Positions 24,361 to 32,970 are shown, numbered from the stretch's first letter. The stretch: DNA of 64,000 nucleotides from Demequina sp. NBRC 110053 (GCF_002090095.1 NZ_BBRJ01000003.1:310001-374000), one strand, 5' to 3'. Notes: generated from the letters alone by a model not told the origin. Numbers and translations: made by a program.

Positions 24361-24460
24361 GAGTTGGGCCCAACTCGCTCGCCTAAGGGCCTAGGTGAGC
24401 GAGAATCGACCACTGGGGTGCGTGCCCAGCGCGGGGCGGCCCAGGGGTTCTCCCTGGGCC
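24361..24460 (-). promoter_or_regulatory. Hairpin-rich pheS leader
   Basis: Three inverted repeats between the leader ORF and pheS: GGCCCAGGG/CCCTGGGCC (24438-24446 with 24452-24460), a long imperfect CTCGCTC...GAGCGAG hairpin (24374-24403), and the perfect palindrome GAGTTGGGCCCAACTC (24361-24376) that overlaps the previous stem. Overlapping stems allow alternative folds, as in attenuators. No T-box features were seen. Confidence 0.45.
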
Positions 24461-24558
24461 TAGATAAACAGCGAAGGTGCGGTGCGCACCGGCGCGACCG
24501 ACTCCCGGCGCACGGCGGCGCGCGGCGTGATGCCTGCGGACTGCTCGCTCGTGCTCAT
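24460..24558 (-). CDS. Predicted leaderless 32-residue ORF upstream of pheS
   Basis: ATG 24558 to TAG 24462-24460; the peptide starts MSTSEQSAGITPRAAVR and ends PSLFI. A TACGCT -10 box (24570-24565) sits 6 nt before the ATG. The stop codon adjoins the first hairpin of the pheS leader. Only one Phe codon is present, near the end, so a classical Phe-sensing attenuator is doubtful; it could instead be an independent small protein. Confidence 0.4.
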   Translation of the reverse strand: MSTSEQSAGITPRAAVRRESVAPVRTAPSLFI

Positions 24559-24633
24559 GGGGCCAGCGTAGCGCGAGACGGCTTCCCGCACGCCACCACT
24601 CTCGTGCGCCAGCGGCCGGACATACGAGTTCGT

Positions 24634-26268
24634 CTACCCGACGTCGCCCTGACCCGCTTCATGCTCGAACGCACGGAGCCCGAGCTCTGACTCGAGGATC
24701 AGGGCCGTGCCGGCGATGTCACAACCCTCGAAGTCAGACTCACTGACCCCCACCAGGTACTCGGAGTCTGTGCACCGTGGCATCTCGTCGATCCGGTCTT
24801 GCAGACGGCTCGTCCACTCGTCGTCCATCTCTTCACCGGCGCTGTCCAAGACCCGTAGTCGCAGCGCGAACAAGGGTGATGCAGGGCCGTCTTCGAGCAC
24901 CACTGATGGCAGATTGCCGAGGTAGTCCGCATACGCCGCGAGTGCCTCGTCACCGTTCGAGATGAGACCTAGGGAGGCGACACGCAGCACTTCCAGCGCA
25001 TCGCGCTCCGTGTCCCCTTCGACAGGCGGCAACTCCATTGAGACGCCGGGTACGTCCACACCGAGCTCATTCAGCACCAAGAGCTGATTGGCCACTCGTG
25101 CCACCTCCTCAGCGGCGACCCGGGTGTTCGCCATCGACGCGGCGACAGCCTCGAGACGTGCCCTGTGGTCAGCCCGCGGCTGCGCCTCATAGGGCGTCAA
25201 GATCGCTACGGCGAGCAATTGAGCGTAGGGGTCGAGATCAGTGCTCTCGAGAGCGGCCGCAGCCACCTCGGCCGCTCCGCTCTCAGCACTGAACTGAGCG
25301 AACCTCTCACGCAAGACCGACCGGGCAGCGTAGGTCGCGGTCAACGAGCCGACCTCGGGCACATATTGAATCAACGTGGGCGCGTCGCCCGACCATTCTT
25401 CTGCTCGCGCCTGAAGATATTCGTAGGCTTCCTCCAAATCTCCATCACACGCGACAAGCACCTTCGTCATGCGAGATGCGAGCAGGTAGTCGGAAGTGTC
25501 CAATTGCTCCAATACCTGTTGAGCGTTGTCGCCGGCCTCGCGACAGTCGAACCCGCCCATGGACCACCCGGAGGACGCGAGCTCTGCCGCTGCAGCGAGG
25601 TCGAGAGCTCCCGCGATGTCCTCGACGGCGCCTTGCTCCCAGCTGACTGCTACCTCGGGGCACGACCATCCATTCTGGTCACAGACGGCGACGAGGCGTT
25701 GCGCCGCGGTGATGCTGATGCCCTCGGTCGAGAGTTCGCGCAGCACGGCGTCGCGTAGCTCCGGCTCAGTCATGCTGGCCGCACCGGACCTCATCGCAAG
25801 ATTCTCGACCCACAGTCGTACGCTTGCTTCCTCAGTGTCGTGAACCTCTTGCGACCGCGCCTCCGCCATTGCGGTTGCCGCCTCCTCGAGCACCGCGGTC
25901 GATGCACCTTGTTCGGCATCCGCAAGCACAAACCAGGCCCACGCGCGCCAGTCCGCGGGCACCGCGGCCATCGCACGCATCGCCTCATCATCAGACATCA
26001 GTTCGGTAGCATCCAGCGAGCCGACCTCCTCGCCGAGATCACGTGCCATCTGTGACACCCACGCTGTGGCGAAGATGTCAGGAGTCCTGGTAGACGCGGG
26101 AGCCGCGTCCAGCACTAGCCCGTCTTCACCGGTCGCAGACTCGAGATAGGCGAGGAGGTCATCCTGCGCGGCCGCAACTGCGGTCTCTTCCTGCCCGACC
26201 TGCGAGCAGCCAGCGCTGACCAAGGCCGCACCGAGGGCGATGACCACCCCTAAGCGGGCGCGCGCCAT
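24634..26268 (-). CDS. Large hypothetical lipoprotein
   Basis: 544 residues from ATG 26268. The N-terminus (MARARLGVVIALGAALVSAGC) is a lipoprotein signal with lipobox VSAGC, so the protein is anchored outside the membrane. The rest is helical, acidic and Ala-rich with conserved-looking Cys residues (VAVCDQNGWSC, GGFDCRE, VLVACDGD, EMPRCTD) and a repeated helical pattern suggestive of TPR/HEAT-like packing. It starts 8 bases after the stop of the secreted protein gene and is presumably co-transcribed. GC is lower than in the housekeeping genes. No family recognised. Confidence 0.7.
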   Translation of the reverse strand: MARARLGVVIALGAALVSAGCSQVGQEETAVAAAQDDLLAYLESATGEDGLVLDAAPASTRTPDIFATAWVSQMARDLGEEVGSLDATELMSDDEAMRAMAAVPADWRAWAWFVLADAEQGASTAVLEEAATAMAEARSQEVHDTEEASVRLWVENLAMRSGAASMTEPELRDAVLRELSTEGISITAAQRLVAVCDQNGWSCPEVAVSWEQGAVEDIAGALDLAAAAELASSGWSMGGFDCREAGDNAQQVLEQLDTSDYLLASRMTKVLVACDGDLEEAYEYLQARAEEWSGDAPTLIQYVPEVGSLTATYAARSVLRERFAQFSAESGAAEVAAAALESTDLDPYAQLLAVAILTPYEAQPRADHRARLEAVAASMANTRVAAEEVARVANQLLVLNELGVDVPGVSMELPPVEGDTERDALEVLRVASLGLISNGDEALAAYADYLGNLPSVVLEDGPASPLFALRLRVLDSAGEEMDDEWTSRLQDRIDEMPRCTDSEYLVGVSESDFEGCDIAGTALILESELGLRAFEHEAGQGDVG

Positions 26269-26276
26269 CACGCTCG

Positions 26277-26735
26277 CTACAGCGCCAGCGCCTTGGCCTG
26301 GACGATCAAGGGCGACCCGTTGATGGTCGCGATTCCCGTGGAGTGGACGTAGTACCAACGGTCGCTGTTGCACAGGCGCAGACTGCCGGCGACCGCATTT
26401 GCGTTGCGCTTCACGGGCCAGGAGTACTCGGGGATGCTCCCGCTATACGACACCGACAGGCCCGCGCCCTTCATCGCTGCGCTGACACCCACGTTCAGGT
26501 GGCTGAAGGAGATCGTGTTCTGAAGCCTGGACACGTTCTTGGTTGTCTTCGCGTGAGTCCGGATGTCACGGCATCCGCCGCTGGAGGGGAACGAGTCCAC
26601 GAAGACGTACGCATTGAGCGTCACGCCGTGGAGATCGCCACGCCGCGAGTCCCATGCTGCGGAAGCGGGTGCGGCGACAGATGTAATGGTCAGCAACGCG
26701 ATAGCGGCTGCAGCAAAACGAGTCCTGATCTTCAA
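26277..26735 (-). CDS. Secreted hypothetical protein
   Basis: 152 residues if read from TTG 26735, which has GGGGG 4 nt upstream and opens a clean signal peptide (KIRTRFAAAAIALLTITSVAAPASA, cleavage before AWD; shown here in part). The mature protein (~126 residues) has two Cys and is rich in Ser, Asn and aromatic residues (HLNVGVSAAMKGAGLSVSYSG). A longer frame to 26816 would bury the signal behind a polar stretch. It precedes the lipoprotein gene by 8 bases; together they look like a lineage-specific cell-surface pair. Function unknown. Confidence 0.65.
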   Translation of the reverse strand: MKIRTRFAAAAIALLTITSVAAPASAAWDSRRGDLHGVTLNAYVFVDSFPSSGGCRDIRTHAKTTKNVSRLQNTISFSHLNVGVSAAMKGAGLSVSYSGSIPEYSWPVKRNANAVAGSLRLCNSDRWYYVHSTGIATINGSPLIVQAKALAL

Positions 26736-26894
26736 TTTTCCCCCTAGTTTGATCGGGCCACAAGGCCCGCGGCACACATTGCATTGTGCGGCCAACTGGA
26801 TGCTAGTGCCGTGCACCGAACAAGCGCAATAGGAAACTTCCGGCGTTTTGCGAACCGTCGGGGGCGCCAGCGCGAGTGCCGACAGTTCGGGACG

Positions 26895-26927
26895 CCCTCC
26901 GCCTCCGCGTTAGCCCGCCGCGGAGGG
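26895..26927 (-). terminator. Hairpin terminator after the NERD gene
   Basis: CCCTCCGC (26895-26902) pairs with GCGGAGGG (26920-26927), 13 bases beyond the NERD gene stop codon. Confidence 0.5.
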
Positions 26928-26939
26928 TCGCGAGGCGAC

Positions 26940-27749
26940 CTACTGCTGCCAGTGTCCGGCGACGCGGGCCACGGCGAAAGCCTGGTTGATGTCCGCTTGA
27001 CTCCACACAGCTTCTCGACCGAGCAGGTATGGCACGGCCCTCTCCAGAGGCACCACGCGGACGTCAACCGGCCAGTTGCGCACCGTCATGGTGCTCGAAG
27101 GCGGCAAAATCAGCACCACCATCGGGCGGACATCCACAGTGACCCCATGCGCGGAGAGCACCCGCTGTGCGCTGACAGCCTCGCGCCGCGCCTGAGCGAC
27201 GTGGTCCACCCGAACGCGTCCGATGCGCATGTAATCGCCGTTCACAAACACGCTCTGCGACTCGTGTGCCTTCGAGTTGACCGTCCAGATCCCTCCCGGG
27301 CCTATCAGCAGGTGGTCGAGATCGCCTCCCATGGGAAGCGGCAGGGAGTGCAGGATGCCCCAGCCAGCCTCGTAGAGGTGGTTGAGCTGCGCTCCTACGC
27401 GTTGCTCGCCCGCCAGTCCGCGCATGAAGCGCCCACGGCGCTCGTATGCCGCGTCGATCATCGCGTCGATCTGGGTGCGCTCCTCCTGGAGTGCCGCGAT
27501 CTCCGCGTCCCACGTCGCGGTAAGCGCCCGGAGGTTGCGGCCCGGCTCGTGGTTCGCGAGGTCGTCATCCGGCGCGGACTTCGCCCAGGCATCGGCGGCG
27601 GCCTCGATACGCGCCTCCGCGCCGGGCACCTGGGCGTGCACAAGGCCGGAGTCCAGCTCGCACCATCCCAAGGCGTCGCCGTCGGGATAGCCCACGTAGA
27701 GACGGTCGATGCCCGCCTTTCGGTACCGCCGCGCGACAGGGAGTTCCAC
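26940..27749 (-). CDS. NERD (nuclease-related) domain protein
   Basis: 269 residues; the start is GTG 27749 with GAGGA adjacent, so the true start is uncertain. The C-terminal half holds a NERD domain: GEQRVGAQLNHL, then GGDLDHLLIGPGGIWTVNSK with the D...D and K positions of a PD-(D/E)xK-like fold. A helical, Arg-rich segment (residues ~75-115) precedes it. NERD proteins are predicted nucleases; biological roles are mostly unknown, and some occur in defence contexts. Here it stands alone, divergent from an SRPBCC gene. Confidence 0.75.
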   Translation of the reverse strand: MELPVARRYRKAGIDRLYVGYPDGDALGWCELDSGLVHAQVPGAEARIEAAADAWAKSAPDDDLANHEPGRNLRALTATWDAEIAALQEERTQIDAMIDAAYERRGRFMRGLAGEQRVGAQLNHLYEAGWGILHSLPLPMGGDLDHLLIGPGGIWTVNSKAHESQSVFVNGDYMRIGRVRVDHVAQARREAVSAQRVLSAHGVTVDVRPMVVLILPPSSTMTVRNWPVDVRVVPLERAVPYLLGREAVWSQADINQAFAVARVAGHWQQ

Positions 27750-27877
27750 TCCTCAGGTATCGGCCCGGTAGCGCCGCGGCTCAAGCCACTGCCGTGTGGG
27801 CGTCGTTCTGGTTCCGTTTCAATCCAGGGTGAAACTTCCAGAAGGCACTCGGCCTACCACCGTGCGCTGCCACCGGT

Positions 27878-27883
27878 TAGCGT
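27878..27883 (+). promoter_or_regulatory. -10 box of the SRPBCC gene (leaderless)
   Basis: TAGCGT lies exactly 6 nt before ATG 27890. Confidence 0.5.
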
Positions 27884-27889
27884 GGACGC

Positions 27890-28423
27890 ATGATCGAAGT
27901 CGGCAGCGTCATCCACACGTCCACCGCACCTCCCGAGGCGTTCTTCGAGCGCTGGGTGGACCTGCCCACTCACCCCGAGTGGGCGTCGAGCATGGAGTGG
28001 TTCGAGATCGAGACTCCTGTGGAGCTGGGCTCCCGCGGCACGTCCAAGGCGCGCGGCAGCGAGCCAGCGCCGTTCGAGGTCACGGCACTCGTCGAGCCGC
28101 ACGTCTACGCCGACACCACCGTCGTCGCCGAGGACGTCGACGGCAATGCCACGACCCTGACCGTCAATCACGAGGCAAGGCCCCTCGAGAACGGCAGCCG
28201 GGTCGAGATTCGCGCATGGCTCGAGGGTCCACAGGCTCGAGACATCGAGATGACGATGCGCGCGACACTCGAGCGCGCACTGCCGGCAGATCTCGCGGCC
28301 CTCGTCGCACTCGTCGAGGGGCGCGAGCCGAGCGTCGAGGAGGCGCGGAAGCTCGACACCTACCGCGCGGGACCTGCGGCGCACCGTCCGCCGGACCCGC
28401 ACATCCCCGAGCCCGACGCGTAG
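27890..28423 (+). CDS. SRPBCC (START-like) family protein
   Basis: 177 residues. The opening (IEVGSVIHTSTAPPEAFFERWVDLPTHPEW; first part only) is the standard first strand and helix of a polyketide cyclase/START-like ligand-binding fold, and the long C-terminal helix (MRATLERALPADLAALVALVE) closes the pocket. A basic/Pro-rich tail follows. Leaderless promoter upstream. Ligand unknown. The stop codon abuts that of the convergent secreted-protein gene at 28424. Confidence 0.8.
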   Translation: MIEVGSVIHTSTAPPEAFFERWVDLPTHPEWASSMEWFEIETPVELGSRGTSKARGSEPAPFEVTALVEPHVYADTTVVAEDVDGNATTLTVNHEARPLENGSRVEIRAWLEGPQARDIEMTMRATLERALPADLAALVALVEGREPSVEEARKLDTYRAGPAAHRPPDPHIPEPDA

Positions 28424-29509
28424 TCAGTCGCTAAGCGGATAGATGCGAGCTGTGCCGTGCCACGTGCGGCCGCTCGCTCGGGCGTCCAGGTAGTCGGCGA
28501 TGTCCTCATCCGGGATGGTGTGGTTGTCGATGCCGTCCGAGTCAGGATCCGTGATGGTCGCCGCATGCGCGGGCGCGGGCTTGCCATCCTGACAGTCGCC
28601 GGCGGTGTCGCAGTTCACCAGCCGCACGCTCGGATTGAAGACGTGGAGGCTGCTGGGCGCGCTCGTCGTGGTCGCGGTGCCGGGCGCCGACAGCCACGTC
28701 GAGCCGCCGTCGAGGCTGTAGTGGCCCTCCCAGGTCGTGGTGAGGGCCACGGTCACCCGATGCTCGCGCGGTTCGAACGTGAGCGGTTCGCCAAGCCGCG
28801 CGGAGCCCGTCTCGACGGACGCGCCATCCGACGTCGACCATGCGAACTCCACCGGCGTGGCGCGGAGCGTCACCGGAGTGCCGAGCACGGTGAGGTTTCG
28901 CATCTGCGCCGAGTCATCGATGGAGGGCGTGACGCCCAACCTTGCGATCGCCCACCCGAGTTCTGGGAGGTACGCGATCTCGGTGGGTTCGATGGACATG
29001 CGGCGCCACTCCGCCAAGATCGCGGCCGGCAATGGGTCGGCCGGGCACGAATAGCCGGACACCTGCGTCCAAGGACCATACTGTCCGCTCGTTTCGTCGT
29101 ACCGCGAGACCCAGAGCGGCAAGGCGGGCGTCGCGCCCTCAGGACAGAGATCTTCTGGGCCCGCCCAAGCAGTGATGCAGTCTGGAATATCGCCATCCCA
29201 CGAAGTCGAAGGCTGGTCTATGCCTGGCCCGGCGATGAACCACTCGTCGCACACAGCGTGGCGCTGATACCGGTCGCGCGGTGCGCCGGTTTCGCTCGCA
29301 GTGGCGTTACCGCTCCTGTCAGGCCACTCGTCCGAGCTGACGTTGGCGCCCGATGTCACGGAGCTCCCGTCGGTTCGCCCGACAATGTCGGGCAAGTAGT
29401 CGGTTTCGTCGGGCGGGCTCTCCGCAATCACGAGCGCCAGAAGCCAGGAACCGATCGTGGTCAGACTGCTAGACCGGTGTCCGATACGCCCGAGCCGGTT
29501 GAATGTCAT
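28424..29509 (-). CDS. Secreted or membrane-anchored hypothetical protein
   Basis: 361 residues from ATG 29509, whose first bases overlap the DUF6318 stop (ATGA). A hydrophobic stretch (SLTTIGSWLLALVIA, residues ~15-29) is a probable signal anchor. The middle carries several Cys (VCDEWF, PDCITAW, EDLCPEG, YSCPADP) and the later part resembles an immunoglobulin/PKD-like beta domain (VTLRATPVEFAWSTSDG, EPREHRVTVALTTTWEG, YSLDGGSTW). Near the end DPDSDGIDN looks like a Ca-binding loop. Translationally coupled to the lipoprotein upstream, so probably a partner at the cell surface. No named family. Confidence 0.65.
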   Translation of the reverse strand: MTFNRLGRIGHRSSSLTTIGSWLLALVIAESPPDETDYLPDIVGRTDGSSVTSGANVSSDEWPDRSGNATASETGAPRDRYQRHAVCDEWFIAGPGIDQPSTSWDGDIPDCITAWAGPEDLCPEGATPALPLWVSRYDETSGQYGPWTQVSGYSCPADPLPAAILAEWRRMSIEPTEIAYLPELGWAIARLGVTPSIDDSAQMRNLTVLGTPVTLRATPVEFAWSTSDGASVETGSARLGEPLTFEPREHRVTVALTTTWEGHYSLDGGSTWLSAPGTATTTSAPSSLHVFNPSVRLVNCDTAGDCQDGKPAPAHAATITDPDSDGIDNHTIPDEDIADYLDARASGRTWHGTARIYPLSD

Positions 29510-30117
29510 GCCTGCTGTGACGCGACGTCTACTACTCGCCAGCCGGAGCCCTGCAACTCTAGGACAACTGTCAGTGTCGCTTGCTGCGGAGCGCGAGTGT
29601 CGATGAGTCGCTCGTTGTCGTCGAAGATGTCCGACTCCGAGATCTCCACGTCCATCACAACTCGCCAAGTCGCGTCCGGCTGCTCGCCTCCTTGAGCCGC
29701 GCCGGTCGCGGCCGTCAGTTTGCTTCCTCTCGCTGTGACCCCATCGTCCACCATCGTTTGCACAGCCTCCACTGTGTTCTCGCAGTACACGCAGCCCGGA
29801 AGACTTAAGGCTTTGAGCAGCCGTATGTCTTGATGCACAAAGACATCCTGAGACTCGATCAAGAAGAACTCTGCGAAGCTCACTGCGCCCGGGAAGTCCT
29901 CACTCCGCGCCTCCTCGGGAATCGCCGCGAGCACCTCTTCCTCGGTCAGCGCGGTCGTGGTGGGCGAAGGAGTCGGCGAGGGCGAGGTGACGGCGATCTC
30001 GGTCAGGGAAGGCGTGGGCGAAGGCGTCGCCTCGACCTCGGGCGCACCGTTGCACGCGGCGAGCGCCAGGCACGCCGTCGCCGACAGCACTGCCAAGCCC
30101 CGCCCGCCCCGAGTCAT
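29506..30117 (-). CDS. DUF6318 family lipoprotein
   Basis: 203 residues from ATG 30117. The signal ends in lipobox LAAC, followed by a Pro/Thr/Ser linker (PSPTPSPTTT). The folded part contains VSFAEFFLIESQDVF and LSLPGCVYCENTVEA, matching the DUF6318 pattern of a helix and a CxxC. Such proteins resemble small NTF2-like domains; function unknown. A TAGGGT -10 box 7 nt before the ATG predicts a leaderless mRNA. The stop overlaps the next gene by 4 bases. Confidence 0.75.
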   Translation of the reverse strand: MTRGGRGLAVLSATACLALAACNGAPEVEATPSPTPSLTEIAVTSPSPTPSPTTTALTEEEVLAAIPEEARSEDFPGAVSFAEFFLIESQDVFVHQDIRLLKALSLPGCVYCENTVEAVQTMVDDGVTARGSKLTAATGAAQGGEQPDATWRVVMDVEISESDIFDDNERLIDTRAPQQATLTVVLELQGSGWRVVDVASQQA

Positions 30118-30124
30118 GTTCGCG

Positions 30125-30130
30125 ACCCTA
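30125..30130 (-). promoter_or_regulatory. -10 box of the DUF6318 gene (leaderless)
   Basis: TAGGGT on the minus strand, 7 nt before ATG 30117. Confidence 0.45.
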
Positions 30131-30225
30131 GCGGGCAAACCCAGCTCGCGACTAGGGCAAGCGCGAAACCTGGGGACAACCCCGCATTGGCGCCGCGCGC
30201 GAGCAGCGAACGAGCGCGAAAGGCG

Positions 30226-30675
30226 CTAGACCAGACCCGTCAGGATCGCCAGGATGATGCCCCCCGCGAGGGTGTTCACAATCGGCAACGCGACGCGCAG
30301 CGCCCGAGGGAACTGTGCGTTCTTCACGACGAACACGTTCATGAAGAACAGGATCAGCGCGAGCACCATCCCGGGGAACAGGAACACGACGAGCAGCAGC
30401 GGCAGGAACATCAGGCTCTTCTCGAGCGTGGTCGCGTGCGCGCCCATCTGGTAGACCTCGCGGTCTCCCATTACGAGCTTCTGGAACCCCGGCAGGATGC
30501 CGCGGGACTCGAGCTTGCCGGTGCTGCCGTTGCGCATGGGGATGGGCCAGTGGCCCTTCGCTCGCTTGATGGGCTGCCCGTCGATGAGCACCTTGTAGAA
30601 TACGCCCTCGGCGCCCTGCAGCGCCACGTTGCCACGCGCGCCCGGGATGTCCAGCGCCACCGTCTCGTCAGCCAT
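30226..30675 (-). CDS. Hypothetical membrane protein with N-terminal soluble domain
   Basis: 149 residues from ATG 30675 (GAGAGGGAG upstream). The first ~80 residues are soluble and beta-rich (VALDIPGARGNVALQG, VFYKVLIDGQPIKR, GNSTGK-like loop), then two or three helices (FLPLLLVVFLFPGMVLALILFF, LPIVNTLAGGIILAIL). The pattern suggests a cytosolic domain with C-terminal membrane hairpin. No family recognised. It lies after trmH on the same strand, about 80 bases away. Confidence 0.7.
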   Translation of the reverse strand: MADETVALDIPGARGNVALQGAEGVFYKVLIDGQPIKRAKGHWPIPMRNGSTGKLESRGILPGFQKLVMGDREVYQMGAHATTLEKSLMFLPLLLVVFLFPGMVLALILFFMNVFVVKNAQFPRALRVALPIVNTLAGGIILAILTGLV

Positions 30676-30753
30676 CAGCTCCCTCTCGATCCAGGCGGCA
30701 CCCTAGCACCGCGGCCCTCTCCGCGGTCACGTCAGCGGCGCCGATGCGCGGCC

Positions 30754-31581
30754 TCAGCTCCGCTGCGCCGTGGCAGTCGCGTACAGGCACACAGAAGCCG
30801 CGGTCGCGAGATTGAGGCTCTCGGCGCGGCCGTAGATGGGGATGCGAACCACGGTGTCCACGAGCGACAGATCCTCGTCGCTGAGGCCCCACGCCTCGTT
30901 GCCGAACACCCACGCGGTAGGCACGGCCAGGTCGAGCCCGGGGGCGAAGAGCTCGACGTCGCCCGAGCCATCGGCGGCCAGCAGCGCGAGCCCAGTCTCG
31001 CTGAGCGCGACCAGCGCGTCCGCGAGCGGCGCCCGCGCGATCGGCAGGTGGAACAGGCTGCCGGCCGTCGACCGCACCACCTTGGGGTTAGTGATGTCGA
31101 CGCTGTCGCCGGCGAGCACGACGGCATCCGCGCCGGCCGCGTCAGCGGCACGGATCACCGTTCCGGCATTGCCGGGATCGCGCACGTTGCTCAGCACGGC
31201 CACGAGACGCGGGCGCGCCGCGACCACGTCGTCCAGCGACGAGCCCGTCGACTCCACGACCGCGATGATCCCCTGCGCATCGGCGCTCATCGCCTCGATG
31301 ACCTCGTCAGTCGCGAGGTGCACCCACAGCTCGGCCTCCAGAGCACTGGCGACGATGTCGCGGTGCCTCGCCAGCGCATCGGCGCTGCAGTAGAGGTCGC
31401 GCACGCGCGACGGCGCGAAGGCGACAGCCTCACGCGCCCCCTGCGGCCCCTCGACCAGGAACTGGCCTGCCCGTGAACGCGCAGAACGCCCCGTCAGGGC
31501 CGCGACCTTCCTCACGCGCTCCGCCCTCGGATTCGAGAGCGTGACCGTGAGGTCGTCGGGCCCCGCGGGGCGTCCTGTCAT
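30754..31581 (-). CDS. TrmH/SpoU-family RNA 2'-O-methyltransferase
   Basis: 275 residues. An N-terminal substrate-binding domain (RAGQFLVEGPQGAREA) is followed by a SPOUT fold: NVRDPGNAGTVIRAADAAGAD (motif 1 region; part), WVFGNEAWGLS (motif 2) and IPIYGRAESLNLATAASVCLY (motif 3, the AdoMet knot; part). Closest type is the 23S rRNA methyltransferase group often found next to rplT and pheS in actinobacteria. It begins 9 bases after the rplT stop, so it is part of the infC-rpmI-rplT operon. The exact modified nucleotide is unknown. Confidence 0.9.
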   Translation of the reverse strand: MTGRPAGPDDLTVTLSNPRAERVRKVAALTGRSARSRAGQFLVEGPQGAREAVAFAPSRVRDLYCSADALARHRDIVASALEAELWVHLATDEVIEAMSADAQGIIAVVESTGSSLDDVVAARPRLVAVLSNVRDPGNAGTVIRAADAAGADAVVLAGDSVDITNPKVVRSTAGSLFHLPIARAPLADALVALSETGLALLAADGSGDVELFAPGLDLAVPTAWVFGNEAWGLSDEDLSLVDTVVRIPIYGRAESLNLATAASVCLYATATAQRS

Positions 31582-31590
31582 GCCTGGGAC

Positions 31591-31971
31591 TTACGCGGCG
31601 GGCGCGTTGACGTCCTCGGGGAGCGCCTTCTTGGCGGTCTCCACGAGGGCGGCGAAGGCAGCCTCGTCGTTCACCGCGAGCTCGGCGAGCATGCGGCGGT
31701 CCACCTCGATCTCGGCGAGCTTGAGGCCCTGGATCAGACGGTTGTAGGTGATGCCGTTCGCACGGGCGGCGGCGTTGATGCGCTGGATCCACAGCTTGCG
31801 GAACTCACCCTTGCGCTTGCGACGGTCGTTGTAGCTGTAGACCATCGAGTGGGTGACCTGCTCCTTCGCCTTGCGGTAAAGGCGCGAGCGCTGGCCCCGG
31901 TAACCCTGGGCCCTCTCGAGGGTGCTGCGGCGCTTCTTCTGGGCGTTGACCGCCCGCTTGACGCGTGCCAT
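31591..31971 (-). CDS. rplT: 50S ribosomal protein L20
   Basis: 126 residues beginning [15 protein letters not shown], followed by the L20 signature region [20 protein letters not shown] and [13 protein letters not shown]20 is an early-assembly 23S rRNA binder, and in other bacteria represses its own operon by binding the leader or the infC-rpmI region. The start has GGAGTAAG upstream. It lies 31 bases after rpmI in the infC-rpmI-rplT-trmH operon. The C-terminal ~10 residues are a short acidic/Ala extension. Confidence 0.98.
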   Translation of the reverse strand: MARVKRAVNAQKKRRSTLERAQGYRGQRSRLYRKAKEQVTHSMVYSYNDRRKRKGEFRKLWIQRINAAARANGITYNRLIQGLKLAEIEVDRRMLAELAVNDEAAFAALVETAKKALPEDVNAPAA

Positions 31972-32002
31972 GTTTCTTACTCCTTGTGACGTGTAGCGGG
32001 AC

Positions 32003-32197
32003 TTACTTGCCCAGCAGCTTCTTGACCTTCTTGGAGTCCGCGTCCGACAGGATCGCGTCCTGCGCCACACGGCGCTTGCGCGAGGACGTCTTCTCCTCGA
32101 ACTTGTGCACGTTCATGGCGTGCGCGTGCTTCACCTTGCCGGAGCCGGTGAGCTTGAAGCGCTTCTTGGCGCCCGAGTGGGTCTTGTTCTTCGGCAT
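32003..32197 (-). CDS. rpmI: 50S ribosomal protein L35
   Basis: 64 residues: [20 protein letters not shown] and a basic body, ending KKVKKLLGK. Size and sequence are standard for L35. It sits between infC (48 bases upstream) and rplT (31 bases downstream) in the classic order. Confidence 0.98.
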   Translation of the reverse strand: MPKNKTHSGAKKRFKLTGSGKVKHAHAMNVHKFEEKTSSRKRRVAQDAILSDADSKKVKKLLGK

Positions 32198-32245
32198 GAC
32201 TGCCCCTTCTTGAGTCTGCGCGCCCCGGTGGGGACGTGCGGGTCT

Positions 32246-32896
32246 TTACTCGGACTGCTCGTCCGAAGCGGGCTCGGCGCCCGACGTCTGCTTGGCGGTC
32301 TTGGCCGCGGCACGCTCGGCACGCTCGGTCTTGCCGGCCTGCCTGCGCTCCTCCCGAGCCTTGCGCTGCTCCTCCATGGCCTCCGCCTTCTTCTTCAGCG
32401 GCCCGAGCACGAGGGACATGTTGCGACCCTCCTGAGACGGCATGTTCTCCACCACGCCGAACTCCTGCAGCTCGTCGGCCAGCTTCAGCAGCAGGCGACG
32501 TCCCATCTCGGGACGCGACTGCTCGCGTCCACGGAACATGATGGTGACCTTGACCTTGTCGCCGCCCTTGAGGAAGCGGATGACGTGGCCCTTCTTGGTC
32601 TCGTAGTCGTGCTCGTCGATCTTGAGACGGAACCGCATCTCCTTGATCTCGGTGTTCGCCTGGTTGCGACGCGCCTCGCGAGCCTTCACCGCCGCCTCGT
32701 ACTTGAACTTTCCGTAGTCCATGAGCTTGACGACTGGGGGACGCGAGTTGGGCGCAACCTCGACGAGGTCGAGGTCCGCCTCCTGCGCGAGTCGGGTGGC
32801 GTCCTCGATGCGGACGATGCCCACCTGCTCACCATTGGGTCCGACCAGGCGGACCTCGGGGACGCGGATGCGCTCGTTGATACGGGGCTCGTTGAT
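32246..32896 (-). CDS. infC: Translation initiation factor IF-3, with predicted AUC start codon
   Basis: 216 residues. The conserved core begins [15 protein letters not shown], then [27 protein letters not shown] and [10 protein letters not shown]; a ~45-residue basic/Ala C-terminal extension is common in actinobacteria. No ATG, GTG or TTG precedes the core in frame; the ribosome site GAGGAG lies 6 nt before ATC at 32896-32894, so AUC is the likely start. Rare AUU/AUC starts let IF-3 repress its own translation by rejecting non-canonical initiation. The first ATG (32824) would remove the essential N-terminal segment. A terminator-like hairpin lies in the leader. Confidence 0.92.
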   Translation of the reverse strand: MNEPRINERIRVPEVRLVGPNGEQVGIVRIEDATRLAQEADLDLVEVAPNSRPPVVKLMDYGKFKYEAAVKAREARRNQANTEIKEMRFRLKIDEHDYETKKGHVIRFLKGGDKVKVTIMFRGREQSRPEMGRRLLLKLADELQEFGVVENMPSQEGRNMSLVLGPLKKKAEAMEEQRKAREERRQAGKTERAERAAAKTAKQTSGAEPASDEQSE

Positions 32897-32937
32897 GAGT
32901 GACTCCTCTGTGGTCTTCGGCTACCCGCCGGGCAGAG

Positions 32938-32970
32938 GAAAAGGCCCCTGCCCGAACACGAGCAGAGGCC
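32938..32970 (-). terminator. Attenuator-like terminator in the infC leader
   Basis: On the minus strand GGCCTCTGCTCG pairs with CGGGCAGGGGCC (32970-32959 with 32954-32943) around a TGTT loop and is followed by TTTTCC. Two of the 12 pairs are G-U, which only pair on the minus-strand RNA, confirming direction. It lies 42 bases before the infC start. The 3' arm (GGGCAGGGG) could alternatively pair with CCTCTGCCC downstream, giving an antiterminator. Confidence 0.75.

Noticed and set aside
24361..24633. T-box riboswitch or pheM-type attenuator upstream of pheS.
   Set aside because: No T-box sequence or specifier stem was visible and the leader ORF has only one Phe codon; listed instead as an unexplained leader.
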